Shown in pieces: positions 12,190 to 22,469 of a DNA stretch of 64,000 nt. The DNA comes from Sclerodactyla briareus (Eukaryota > Echinodermata > Holothuroidea > Dendrochirotida > Sclerodactylidae). The stretch covers positions 62,001 through 126,000 of the forward strand of contig JAODTK010002643.1 in the NCBI GenBank assembly GCA_026419785.1. The letters run 5' to 3'. Position 1 is the first letter of the stretch; every line of letters begins with the position of its first letter. The notes beneath the pieces were generated by a model. That model had not been told where the DNA came from. It did no database searches and saw only the letters and a program-made list of their open reading frames with translations. The position numbers were made by a program, and so were the translations under genes.

Positions 12190-12905
12190 ACAATTTTTGT
12201 ACGGGCCGCATACACAGACGCTATGACAAACCGCCGGACAACTGGAACAGACTTTATATAGAAAACAGATACGTCTCGAGAGTAGACTCAAAGTGGACTC
12301 GAATTCCGAAGTCAGAAGATTTCCTTTGTATGTGATTCGTTGTCTAACAGAAAGCCAATGAAAGTCACGGAGATTAGGTGTAATAGGTGCGAAAGGTCTC
12401 GCCGCAGAATTCTGGATACGTTGATGAAGCTCGGATAGCTTACATTCAGAAAGATATTGTAATCATCTAGACGAGAGGTGATGCATGGAAAAGCACGAGT
12501 TTCTCAGGTTGTTTGTCGAGATAGTTTCGTATTGACGGCATCTTATGGAGCGCCATCGTAGGTCCACCGTGGGCCGTATGTTATTAAGATGGGTCTCCAT
12601 GGTGGGCTTCTCATCGAACGCTACTCCTAGATTACAAGCTTCACAAACAGGCTGAATGGGGGCATCGCATATCTCAAATGCGGTGGCATGAGAAGCAGAT
12701 TTGAAGAGAGAAGTGATCTGTGTAATTTCAGTTTTGGAATCATTCGTTTCAAATTATTTGAGATAGACCATGATTTGATGTCTCTTGACACATGCCTCCA
12801 GACAGTTGGGTTGGCAACACAATCACTGTCATTGAAGGAAGTATGAATATCGTCAGCGTATATCATGTAGCTGACACTGTGAGTTCGGATGATTTTTCTC
12901 CAAAA
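12190..12905 (-). mobile_element. L2/CR1-like LINE, 3' part of the reverse transcriptase ORF
   Basis: Reading the minus strand from 12905, one finds IIRTHSVSYMIYADDI, containing the catalytic YADD box at about 12846-12860. It is followed by RDIKSWSISNNLKRND-like and then LGVAFDEKPTMETHLNNI (about 12620), matching the post-palm 'NLGVxFD' region of L2/CR1 reverse transcriptases. A LHWLPVRQRI-equivalent lies near 12350 and a C-terminal FExTLxxxLF remnant near 12270. Several frame changes and stops make it non-functional. It is truncated 5' just upstream of YADD and ends in an (ATT)n tail. The function would have been target-primed reverse transcription. Confidence 0.8.
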
Positions 12906-13914
12906 CGGGAAGTGTATAGTATCCCTGGATAGTCCCGGACACCTGGGTAAATAGCGGACACTGTTTCTCGATCGAATGTTGCCTTAGCAACACGATAATA
13001 GAATAGTTTCGCGAACTAATGCAGGAAGAAATTATTATTCAGCGAAATGGGCCGATTACGAGTGGTACTACACAACAATGGCCGAATGGGTGATTTAGCT
13101 TTTGACAGTGACCTTAATCGTAGCATGTTTTATGGATGCATGCATCAGTTACGTACGTACTCGAACCTGGCAACCCGGCGAGCTGAGCGGGGAACAAAAT
13201 CCCGCGGGAAAGTTTTTAACTCTTATGTGATATCAACGTTTTCTTCCAGAAGATTCGTAAACACGAGAAATTACCGGCCCGATCAACGAACTACTGGTAT
13301 ATTTCATGCTTTCACTTTGTGGATATGTGCCGTGATTCCCTGCTGCCGATGGCCGACTTACAGAAATAGGCCTAGCTGTACTTTGAACTGTACGGCCCAG
13401 TACTACTCAATACTCTTCTTATGAATCATGGGTATCTATTCCACGAGTTTTTGACATTGCAGGCTTCATACAAAGTGCTTCAGTCTGCTAGTCTTTGGAC
13501 CTGCTATTCCCTTGCCTTCAGCTCTGAACGCGGGTGGACTGCCATACTATATTGTCTTACATCTTTTAACTTTTTATAATCTTTTTGTTTGTCCCTCGTT
13601 TGAATCGGTAGTCAATTGGAGAGTTTTACATTCTTATTTACGCTTATGCTGCTGACAAATCATTCGCTATCTCAAAAGGCCATGGTAGTTCATGTATAGA
13701 TTGGGGGCCAAACCGTCTGGATTGGGTGAGTAGCACATGTTGAACACGGAGTGGGATCTTGGATACTTCATATTCACCGTCTGCCATGTCACAACTTGTC
13801 AAACAGAAAACATGATGGATGTAACCGCGTCAAAGACGAGAACTAGCAGCAGCAACTACTCCAACTAGGCCTAATTCTGGCCGATATCTGGAACGGTCCT
13901 GTTAACTTCAAACA
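12906..13914. other. Unassigned spacer, possibly 5' region of the following LINE
   Basis: Holds a 125-codon + strand frame (13047-13424) with no recognisable domain. The stretch just before 13915 may be 5' UTR or ORF1 remnant of the L2-like element that follows, but nothing proves it. Confidence 0.35.
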
Positions 13915-15005
13915 GACGCAATATTGCTTGCTATTGATTGCGAGTGACATTCATGAAAATCCAGGCCCAGTCTACAAGCATCATGTGGTTGTCTGTTGCA
14001 AACCTGTCCGGATTAATCAACGTGGCCTCCAATGCGGCACTTGTGATATCCTGGTTCCATGCCGATTGCTCTGATGTATTGCCTGACACTCTACACACAA
14101 CTCTCTCATCCGACGACGAGTGGATGTGGTTAACAGGCCAGGTGCCATTTCCAGTTTACCTACTCCTTCTTCGTACTGATGATTCATCACAATTGTGATA
14201 CTGACCCGGGCCTTGATGACCTAACCGAGAACAACGCAGCAATCACTCGTCACCCCTTTGTGATCAACTTACCACGTGGACTTAAAGTCTTTCCATTTGA
14301 ACATACATGGATTATACGTTTCTTCCATACGCTACCTGAGGTTGAGCATGGCCCGTCATCCATTTGACGTTATTCACGCTGTCAGAGTCCAACCTTAAAT
14401 GACAGTGTGCCAGATACCTCATCTGGATTTACGCTGCAACGAACGAATGCTGTCACCACCCCTCAAACTCATGGTGTTTTAAACGTTTATTTCCCGGATG
14501 CCCCTGGTGGGCCGAAGACGTGTGGATTGAGGTGGACCGACCTTGACTGTTTCATGGACAAATTTTGCTCTGCCAAAAGACTAGCCAATCCTAATAGGTT
14601 CTGTGTATCGGTCTCCTAACACTTAATCTGGGCATTTGGAATGATATGCTTGGACAATAATCTCCATGCATTGGACTGTAACCTTGAAACTCTAATTTTG
14701 GGTGATTTAATTGCGAGTGCTAAACCGTAAAATTGGCCTTGCAAAGACATTCTTGACTATGGCACGTCGTAATGAGCTTACGCAGATATTTCGAGCCCAC
14801 TCTGTTTACCCGTCACTCACAACCCCTCTTGATCATATCTATGCAATCGTAGGACTTTGGTTGTTCGTCTTGAGTGATGTCAAACTGGCCCATTGATCAA
14901 TGCTTTTGTATGCTGCTAGAGACGGGCCACAAAAACCCAACATCCCCCAGGAACTCCATACTAGATCCTTTAAACGGTTTGATCAGGAAAGCCTTTATTT
15001 AATAT
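13915..15005 (+). mobile_element. L2/CR1-like LINE, 5' half: 2A-like peptide, PHD-like finger, endonuclease
   Basis: A Leu-rich lead (CLLLIAS) runs into DIHENPGP at 13946-13969, a match to the 2A-like D(V/I)xxNPGP signature known at the N-terminus of some animal non-LTR retrotransposons. Directly after come CCKPVRINQRGLQCGTCD and, one frame over, WFHADC...EWMW: the Cys/His spacing of the PHD-like finger these ORFs carry. Endonuclease remnants follow: LETLILGDL (the 'LGDFN' strand) near 14690, WPCKDILDYG near 14735, PSLTTPLDHIY near 14820, LSDVK near 14870 and RSFKRFDQESL near 14970. Several single-base frame shifts and stops are present. It probably belongs to the RT half at 16050-18140, separated by about 1 kb of foreign DNA. 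Confidence 0.75.
13946..13969 (+). other. 2A-like ribosome-skipping motif (DIHENPGP)
   Basis: Eight codons encode D-I-H-E-N-P-G-P, preceded by a hydrophobic Leu/Ile run. In 2A peptides the break occurs between the final G and P. The residue after D-I is H rather than the usual E, so activity is uncertain. The placement between a leader and a PHD-like finger is what the known retrotransposon class shows. Confidence 0.6.
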
Positions 15006-16049
15006 GATATTGTAACGATTTATACTCCCTTGCGTGTGGCGCCTGTCATGCCCGTGACGTCTTGGCCAATGATCTTGTATTTTAATCGACACGAGAGAGA
15101 GGCATAGGACCCATAAACCAGATAAACCTCGTAAAATGTTTTTGTTTACAGAGTATAATTGGCATCTAGCGATTCCATACGCGTTTCCCGTCACCAAAGA
15201 AAATGGAAGAATTCGTAGAAGTTGAATGCTGATAAGAACGGAGAGCCCACGATATAACTACTCGCAAGAAAAACAAATACAATTCCCACAGCACTCCAAA
15301 TGCCGACACAGCCGTAATCCACAATTCAAGACTCCAGGGCTCAACGCCTGCCTAGAAATGTATCCATTACGCTGGTTTCCTTAACCTTCCTCCTATATCC
15401 GTGTTCCGTTCCCCAAAAGCCTGCCGGTTTCTGCCGTTTTTTACCCTCATTCAAATTTATATAATCCTTTTCGTATAATACCCCCTAAACCCCTATCTAG
15501 GCATAACTAAGGAAACTTAACACAGGCTTACATGAACCCTGGCTCCCTATTAAGAAATATAATAATGGCTCCTATTTGTAAGATGACGATGATCTAGCTC
15601 CTATTGTAGTCGACTATAATGGCTCCTATAATGAGTATGCCATATGCAACACATGACCGTTCGCGCGCCCAGACTATGAAAGCTACTGAGGCTAATATCG
15701 CTCTGCTCGTCTATTCATAACTAACAATTGTCCCCCCCCCCCCCCCCCCCCCTTTGAGGATACAGACCAGCCCAGCTATGTAAAGTATAATTGCCTGCAA
15801 GGATCACGGCTTCCTTTACGGCGGAATGACCTTGGCCTTGAGAATGACAGTCGCCAACCAAGCGTCTCCCAAATACCCAAACAAATGACCTTGGCCAGAG
15901 TAATTCCGACGGTTACATAGTTGCCAATGTCCCTTGGTTCTGTATTGAAATGTTTTGATGAGTAAGACCTTATGTGGTCTACATGAAAACTCTGTTTATA
16001 TGGCCAGATGTCCATGCCCCTTCGAGACTGGACGTCCAAGGGGAAAATA
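15006..16049. other. Segment splitting the L2-like element, with a 21-base C-run
   Basis: In an intact L2-like ORF the endonuclease and RT are linked by roughly 300 bp, but here about 1 kb separates them. The segment contains a C-run at 15732-15752 and 'ggctcctat' recurring near 15541, 15567, 15597 and 15620. I see no coding domain. It is most simply an insertion into the LINE, although divergence of the linker is possible. Confidence 0.4.
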
Positions 16050-18140
16050 CTCCTGGGTCACTGAGATTTATTTCGATGACTTGGGAGGGGATCGCTTAGA
16101 AATTGCTGAGCAACCCAAGTCAGAGGAAAATTCGGTCAAAGTACAAAAAATGTAGAAATGACAAATAACCTGCTGAAAATCTCAATGTGCCTATTTCAAA
16201 ACAAGATTGAAAGATTCCAATAGTGACTCTTATACTATTGGCACCTAAGGAACAATGCATAATACAACGCATGTGTCTCAGCATTTTTGAAGATGGCACT
16301 GTCATTATTGACAATGCATCATTGCAAACACCTTTTAATCACTTCTTTTGCCAACAAAGGTAGTAAGCAGCTGATAATTTAATCAGTTCCCTACTTACCT
16401 CTTGCTGCAAAAGTCACTTCGTGTAAAGTTCTATTTCTGCCGTTGATACTGTCTCATTGAGAAGCAATTACGGGGGCTGTCACCTGGAAAAGCCACTGGG
16501 CTTGAAAACATAAGTGCTCGTCTACTAAAAGTTACTGCTGTTTCATTGCCCCCTCCTTACCTTCATTATTCAACATTCTCTCGCTCTGGTTTTTTTTCCT
16601 CATGAGTGGAAAACTGTAAGGTTTCCCCGGTTTTCAAAGAAGGGTCCAGTTGTCAGGTTGACAAATCTTAGACTATTTCTGTGCTGCCAGTTGTGTCTAA
16701 AAATCTTGGGAAGGGTAGTCATGATCAAAATGTATCAATACCTTACCAGTAATAAAGCTTCTGAACAGTGGCAATCAGGCTTCAGACATGGATACTCTAC
16801 TACAACTGCTTCAAGTTATGTGGTTGATGATATGTTATCAAATGGATGGTGCCTGTGGAAAGAAAGTACAACAGGATTTTTCCTTGATTTCAAGAAGGCT
16901 TTCGACACAGTGGATCACTGAAACCTGATTAAGAAATGAGTCTCCGGTGGAGTATGACCAAACATTGGATTGTTCAGTTCATACCTATCCGATCGTAGCC
17001 AGATTGTTCAAATTGAAGATAAAAAATCGGATGTGTTGGGGATTAAAGTTGTGTTCCACAGGGGCTCCAGTATTGGGACCCTGCTTCCTCTCTTCATAGT
17101 TTAATGGACTTGCCTTGACAGACATACTTTATGCAGATGATACAGCCGCATTTTGGTCCGAGGATGTGAGATGATGTACAAGAAGTTCTTTCTCGTGATC
17201 TTACTCTGATTGGTAAGTGGTTGATCGAAAACAGATTGACCCTAAATGTGAAAAAACCAAAACCAAAATGCATGCTTTTTGGAACACCTTTAAGGCCTTA
17301 GAGAGCTGGTCCACTCAAAATTCAACCTGATTGCCAGATGTAGAGAAAACACAGGTTAAGGGGTTAGGTACTTTGGAGTTTTGTTGGATAGTACGGACTT
17401 CAAGGAAATATTTCGATGGTTGCAAGCAAAAAAATCTCTTGCAGACTTGGGATTCTTGAAGGGTAAAGAAATATACTCCACACAACTATAGAATGTTGTT
17501 TTAATAGCATAATTAGCCCCATTTTGATATGCCCAGCTGTATCTGGTCCCAAACAATTAAAGTAAGCTACAAAAAGTGTTTGATCTCTCTACAAGGTAGA
17601 GCTGGCAGGATCATTCTAGATCTTCCAAGGGACTACCCCCAACTCTGATTGGCTTTCAGTGTGTCATGGTTTTTATGGAGCAAAGGTGGAATTACCACGT
17701 CAGGTTTATGCACAAGATTAATAGCTTACTGCTCCGGATTACCTTTGTCAATAAGTATGTCAGTCTCCCATAGAAAAACATGCTTACAAGAGCTTCCCGC
17801 TCTGGTTATTTGTACCTTCCACGTTCGGAACTAAGGAGGAGACGACGTATTAGCCATGGCGCAAATCAATGGTTTTTTTAAATGCTTTTGCATAAGATAT
17901 TACTGTGCAATAATACCAATACTCTCAAATCTAAACTGACAACGTGCAATGAAAGTGGATTGGAATTCTGGGCAAATGTAATTGGATTGGCTTTGAGATT
18001 TTAGTGTTAGTTTGAAGGTTTATATGATTTATTTGCTAATTTAGTATTGATTATGTATTGATTGTCTCAGATTGTCTCTCTATTGTTTGTGCAGGGATCC
18101 TGGGGAGAACACTGGCGTGCCAGTGACAGGGCCCGTGGTT
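16050..18140 (+). mobile_element. L2/CR1-like LINE, 3' half: reverse transcriptase and tail
   Basis: Conserved pieces occur in the expected order with frame changes between them: a linker remnant near 16280 (DNASLQTPFNHFF), GKATGLENISARLLK-like near 16490, EWKTVRFPRFSKKGPV near 16600, the CQSGFRP-equivalent QSGFRHGYSTT near 16775, motif A FLDFKKAFDTVDH at about 16880-16920, and LYADDTA at 17127-17147. VQKV-AGRIILDLPRDY follows near 17600, and YLYLPRSELRRRRRISHGAQ near 17810 matches the C-terminal region before 'LWN'. It ends in non-coding DNA with an A-rich tail near 18155. Stops and shifts make it inactive. Confidence 0.8.
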
Positions 18141-18990
18141 ATAAATGATGCAAATAAAAAACCTAATCAGTGTGGAAAGTGTCCGCTTCCTAGCCGGTTC
18201 TAGGATCCGATGTCAGTGACGTGACGGGCCTGGGAAATCTTGAAATCCTTCCTTGCATCATCATTTTTAAAGTCCGTCGATCTATAAATACTTGTACAAC
18301 TCTACTTGACGCATGTGAGTGCTTTTCGCTGTATTTTGCTAATTTGGAATCTTCAAAAAAATTGACGAATTCTCTTCCGTGTCCGGAACCACTGGATACC
18401 AGTGACATACAAGATCAGAGGGCCAATCACAGAGCCTTGTGAAAGGGCCTAAATCCACGGTAGAGGTTTGGGGGAGGATCCTTGCCATTTATACGAACGA
18501 CCTGAGTTTCCTGTTATGCCGTGACAGTGGCAGGGCTACGGGGGAGGGGGCATGCATGGGGGCCTTTTCCCCCGTACTTCGGTCTTGCCCTCCGTCCCCC
18601 CCCCCCCACCCGCGGTTTGGCATGACCAGAGAAAGAGAGAAACATTGGGAACCTACGATTGGTTTGGGGCAAAAATTCACCAGGGTCATAACGAAAATGT
18701 ATTTTCTATTTACTAATTTCGCGGAAACGTCTTAGGGTAAAGGTTACCGAGATTCCAATGAATTCTACATTTCGATTTCTGTTCTTCCTCGTAACACTCG
18801 GAGGGATCTCGCGAAGTTTAGTGAAAGTTCTCCGAAACGTAGCAATACCAGGCCTGTCATATGAGGTTTACTGCGCTGCAAGCCTCTGCAACCGTGTAAT
18901 GACTCATCATAGCTACAAATTAACAAACTATGCAGCTGACCTACATTTCCGTAGACCCGCAGCCCGCTGCCACGCGAGCCTGCGTATACA
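18141..18990. other. Intergenic DNA with a G/C-run element near 18526-18610
   Basis: A 'cagtggcagggctacggggg' start at about 18526 and a C-run at about 18596-18608 suggest a fragment of the same CAGTGGC/poly-C element family seen elsewhere in the window. Open frames on both strands (18439-18735 +, 18758-19006 +) have no recognisable domain. Confidence 0.35.
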
Positions 18991-19261
18991 CTGTGTTAGT
19001 AATTAGTTTCCTCAATAAATTAGAAATTGCAGACATATAAGATACATATTTCAAGACTGGTTAAATGAAGCTAAAACACCCGGCAAGTGCTGTTCCCGGC
19101 CATCTGAAGGGTCCAAAAGTCTAAACAAAATGCTGGAACACTATGCGTCAGAGAATAGTGCGCTCCGCTTAGATAGTTTCTACTCGAACCCCCCCCTCTT
19201 ATTTTTTTCCCCCCAAAAATCACAAAACCCCCCCCCCCAAGTTGCTGAGGCTGGCGCTGCA

Positions 19262-19344
19262 ACTGGTCGTGTATGACTCGAACCAGTCTCTATAGGGCAA
19301 AGTCAGAGACACTGAGACACCAATCGATGTTTCCAGACCATTGA
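19262..19344 (-). mobile_element. Continuation of the minus-strand LINE RT beyond the SINE
   Basis: The minus strand reads LLNGLETSIGVSVS followed by a DWFESYT-like piece, which corresponds to the 'LLxRLExxFGVxGxxLxWFxSYL' segment that follows the FDTVDH motif in L2/CR1-type RTs. It is the sequel of the frame that stops at 19735, so the SINE between them was inserted into this LINE. Continuation further downstream is lost in a poly-C/poly-G patch near 19190-19240. Confidence 0.65.
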
Positions 19345-19733
19345 AAAGGTATATTATTATTATTATTTTTTTTTTTTTTACTCATCCCTTGCCGGACAAA
19401 GGACCCTACCTATACGAGGCCCGGCAGGGTGCGACCTTTGAATATATCGCACGAATTGTCAGCGGCGAAACCTTCCACTAGTACACGGAACAAGGCGATG
19501 CCTCTTTTGCGGTACTTAATGTGAAGGAGGGGGTACTTACACGCCGACGGCTACTAATTCACAGATTGCCTACCCCACATTTTTGCCCTGTTCCTATCCC
19601 TCATGCTGAGCGCCGCGATAAGGCAACAGTCCATTTTTAAGTCTTGGTATGACCCGACCGGGATTCGAACCCCGGCCTACCGGGTGGAAAGCAGACGCTC
19701 TACCAACTGTGCTAACCACTCGGTTATGATTGA
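19345..19733 (-). mobile_element. tRNA-derived SINE inserted in a LINE
   Basis: On the minus strand the element starts near 19733 with a tRNA-like head. The box A-like TTAGCACAGTTGGTAGAGCG (about 19698-19717) and the box B GGGGTTCGAATCCCGG (about 19655-19670) are both clean RNA polymerase III promoter matches. The acceptor and anticodon stems do not fold as in a functional tRNA. A body of about 270 bp follows, then an A-run and (AAT)n tail at about 19350-19379. Flanking DNA on both sides is one continuous LINE reading, so the insertion is younger than that LINE. Confidence 0.85.
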
Positions 19734-19734
19734 C

Positions 19735-20170
19735 ATGTGTCGAACGCTGCTGATATCAGTCAAGTAGCACTGATAGACCTCCCTATCTGCTATTGACAGC
19801 AAGCAATAAATCATTGTAAACGCGAAGGACGTTCTGATACGCACTCTGCATTATACCAATACCTTTGTTCCACATTGGATGATTCTGTAATTGTGCCACG
19901 CATGCCTTTTCGACAATTTTAGCCAGAAACGTTAGATTTGCAATGGGACGGCAATTACTCAGATTATGATTTGCAGTGGGTTTTTTGATGAGGGGTGTTA
20001 TGTGAGTACAGTTACATTACTAGGGTAGTAAGCATTTAACAGTGATATATTCACAATGTTCGTTATGGCTGATAACAGTTCAATACAGCAGTTCTTCATT
20101 ATAGCCACGTGGGTATTGGGTCGAGACTCGACATGGTCCTAAAATAACTGATGAACTGTAAGCTTCGCCA
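19735..20170 (-). mobile_element. L2/CR1-group LINE, RT N-terminal region, 5' of the SINE
   Basis: Minus-strand reading gives ELLSAITNIVNISLLNAYYP (about 20080-20020), then SSKNPLQII, NCRPIANLTFLAKIVEKAC (about 19960-19900) matching 'NYRPVSNLxFLSKxxEK', QSAYQN (about 19845), YNDLLLAVNSR and GGLSVLLD (about 19780). It stops at an SAAFDT-like end by 19735, exactly at the SINE border. Frame shifts are present. The catalytic YADD part is not visible on the far side. Confidence 0.8.
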
Positions 20171-22080
20171 CGAGCACTCAACGTTCAACACTTGAATTGG
20201 ATTTATTTATTCTCCACAGGTCGTGACACATACACACCTACATTACGATAGGTCTGATTACACTTACAGCGATACACGTACAATGACAATGCAAACCAGT
20301 ACGTCATGTCCTGCTGTACAATTTTCTCACTCGGGGATTGAATAGATGAATAGAGGAAGGCCCAAATAAGAACCTGTCGCGGTGCCCTTGGGTGTACGAG
20401 GAGGCTTATAAACAGCAAATTCAGAGGTTTTCGGAACAGAATTTAAAGCCTTCTTGCGGGGTGGTCAATGGCGGATTATAGGGGGGTGTGATTTAATGTT
20501 ATGACAGATAGTGTACGTTATGTAGGAAGGACCTATCGCTGTGTCTCACTCTTCAACAGAACTACCGTCATTGATGGGTTGGAGAAAAGGGGCGAATATG
20601 AATGGGGTACATGTCATGACTCGCCTTGTTGTGATGAGATCTTGTTATATTAAGTTGTGAAACAATATTGTGCATGACGAGGATTCATCAGACAGGGAGT
20701 TAACTGGCATGTTGTGCGTGACTATTAGTGATATAGTTTAACTTGGAACATTTTATGCATCCGTATAATTAATCCCCACCGAAGTTTGGCCCATCCCCAA
20801 ACTCTTAGTGTGGTTGATTTAAAGGCCTGCATCTTCACACGATGCCTTTTGTCTGGAGGGCATTCAGTTTGTTTTATCATAAAGAGAATATGTCTCTGTA
20901 AGCTGGCAATGGGAGAATCTTGTGAAGTGTTTGGCTGGTGAGAGGATGCCTACCCTAAAGGGAATTGCATCCTCTCACCTAATGATAGGGTTCTATTTCC
21001 ATTTAATGAAAATACCATGTTTTGTGATGTTAAGAACGAACTTAAATCATTCTATCATTTTTAAAATAGTTTTCTTCGGTGTTCAAAAGGCAACCAATCA
21101 AATTTAGGATTTTCTAACAGTAAGTTAAATGTTACGCTGACGTTACATGTCAGCCTAAACAATCATGAGTCTATAAAAAAAACAGACTAAATCAGAAAAT
21201 TTTGTTGTGATTCTACATGTACTGTAAAGTAATTGGAAAGACAAGCTAGCTACAATATTTTCATGTTTTTGTTTGAAAGTTTGTCAGCCTTTAGGTGACT
21301 CCACAGCAAAGATTATAGCGTAGGCATAGACTATATGTAGGCTTTCAACTTGGTCACTCATATGACTGACGTGCCACACCCTACATTCTGTTTTCCACAA
21401 TGGCAGTGATGTAACGACATTATGGCCAGTAACACCCTTATGCAAGTACAAGCCTAGCTATCATTTACTCACTACTTCATATTCTACTGACCCACATTAC
21501 ATAATATAGTCCAAGTAAGGCTTCGCGAATGAAGTGGCTGATAGGTTTAGGCCTATTTTATTCTGCGGCGACTGTGTAACCGTAATTTGTAGATTTGTAA
21601 TGGAAAATTTTTATGTCGCCCTAGGCCTAGGCGCAAGCTAGGGCTAACGTAGGCTACCTACGCTAAGTGTCGGAGCCTTTATTCAGCCTACTTGGTCCAG
21701 GTAACCACCGTAATCAAACGCCTACAATTACTATTACCGCTTCATAACTTTGTCAACCTTGAATCACCTGTTGGTTTGACCGAGGATACTCCTCTGAACA
21801 TTGAATCCCCTGTTTGTTTCATTTTGTTTGAGCAGTGTGGATCTTCCTTAGTTTGAGTTCAATAACAGTCACTGTTGTCATGCGATATGCCGTGACACGG
21901 CGGTGCCACAACGGCTGTTGCTTTGTTGTGTCTTTTGCTTTGTTTTCGGAAACGACTCTTAACGAGTCGGATTGTCGTTGTTTTCGTCAATATGTGGACC
22001 TCGGGTTCTTTTTTTTAAAACAGATTCTTATTCTTAAACAGGTCGGATTTGATTGTTGTTGGTTATCGTTGTTGTTGTTG
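20171..22080. other. Intergenic stretch without a recognisable gene
   Basis: Nothing with a domain or splice structure could be supported. 'caatggcggattataggggg' at about 20466 resembles the left end of the poly-C/G element family. A short self-complementary stretch (ggtgagaggatgc...gcatcctctcacc) lies at 20936-20980. Confidence 0.45.
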
Positions 22081-22235
22081 TTGTTTTCGTCAATATGACC
22101 GAGGGTCATAGTTTATGACCGTCACTTGTTTTGTGTTTTCGTCAATATGACCTCGAGTCATAGGTTACATGACGTCACTGTTGTGTTTTCGGTCAATATG
22201 CCTCGGTCATAGTTTATAATTACGTCAGAACGATT
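22080..22235 (+). repeat. Three-unit tandem repeat (~52 bp) with CRE-like TGACGTCA
   Basis: Units begin with 'gttttcgtcaatatgacc' at about 22083 and 22135 and 'gttttcggtcaatatgcc' at about 22186, with a partial forerunner at about 21979. Each continues as 'gggtcatagtttatgacgtcact' with variation. The middle unit holds ATGACGTCAC, an exact CRE/ATF palindrome; the others hold TGACCGTCAC and TTACGTCAG. The array lies 110-260 bp upstream of an ATG in a good context (22344), so a regulatory role is conceivable. Confidence 0.65.
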
Positions 22236-22343
22236 ATGTAATCGCCTGAAAATTCTTAATTCGGCCAAATAACGCGCCTGCGAAATATTTCGGATTTCTC
22301 TTCCATTCGTCCAACGCCATCAGGGCGGCTATAACAAAGATAA

Positions 22344-22465
22344 AATGGCGTTTCAAACCATTACTGTCGATCAGGCTACTAAACAATTAGAAGTGTTCCA
22401 TCAAAGCTTTCCTGTGTGTTGCCACCAGACGGGGGATTCCGGGGACTTGCGTACAGAGCGGTTGT
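22344..22465 (+). CDS. Candidate first coding exon, unrecognised product
   Basis: An ATG in the context aaaATGGCG opens a frame reading MAFQTITVDQATKQLEVFHQ and then a Cys/His-containing stretch, until a stop just before 22470. Upstream is a CpG-containing stretch and the CRE-like tandem array. The start context and composition look gene-like, but there is no recognisable domain, no clear donor site (a weak 'cctgtgtgt' lies at about 22415) and no second exon I can identify. It may equally be chance. Confidence 0.25.
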
Positions 22466-22469
22466 AAAC

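Noticed and set aside
11922-12291. Three overlapping minus-strand frames of 73-97 codons rich in Tyr, Ile and Leu
   Set aside because: They are the three readings of a TAA/ATA microsatellite.
19650-19726. A tRNA gene on the minus strand
   Set aside because: Box A and box B are intact, but the acceptor and anticodon stems do not pair, and a SINE body with A-rich tail follows; it is a SINE head.
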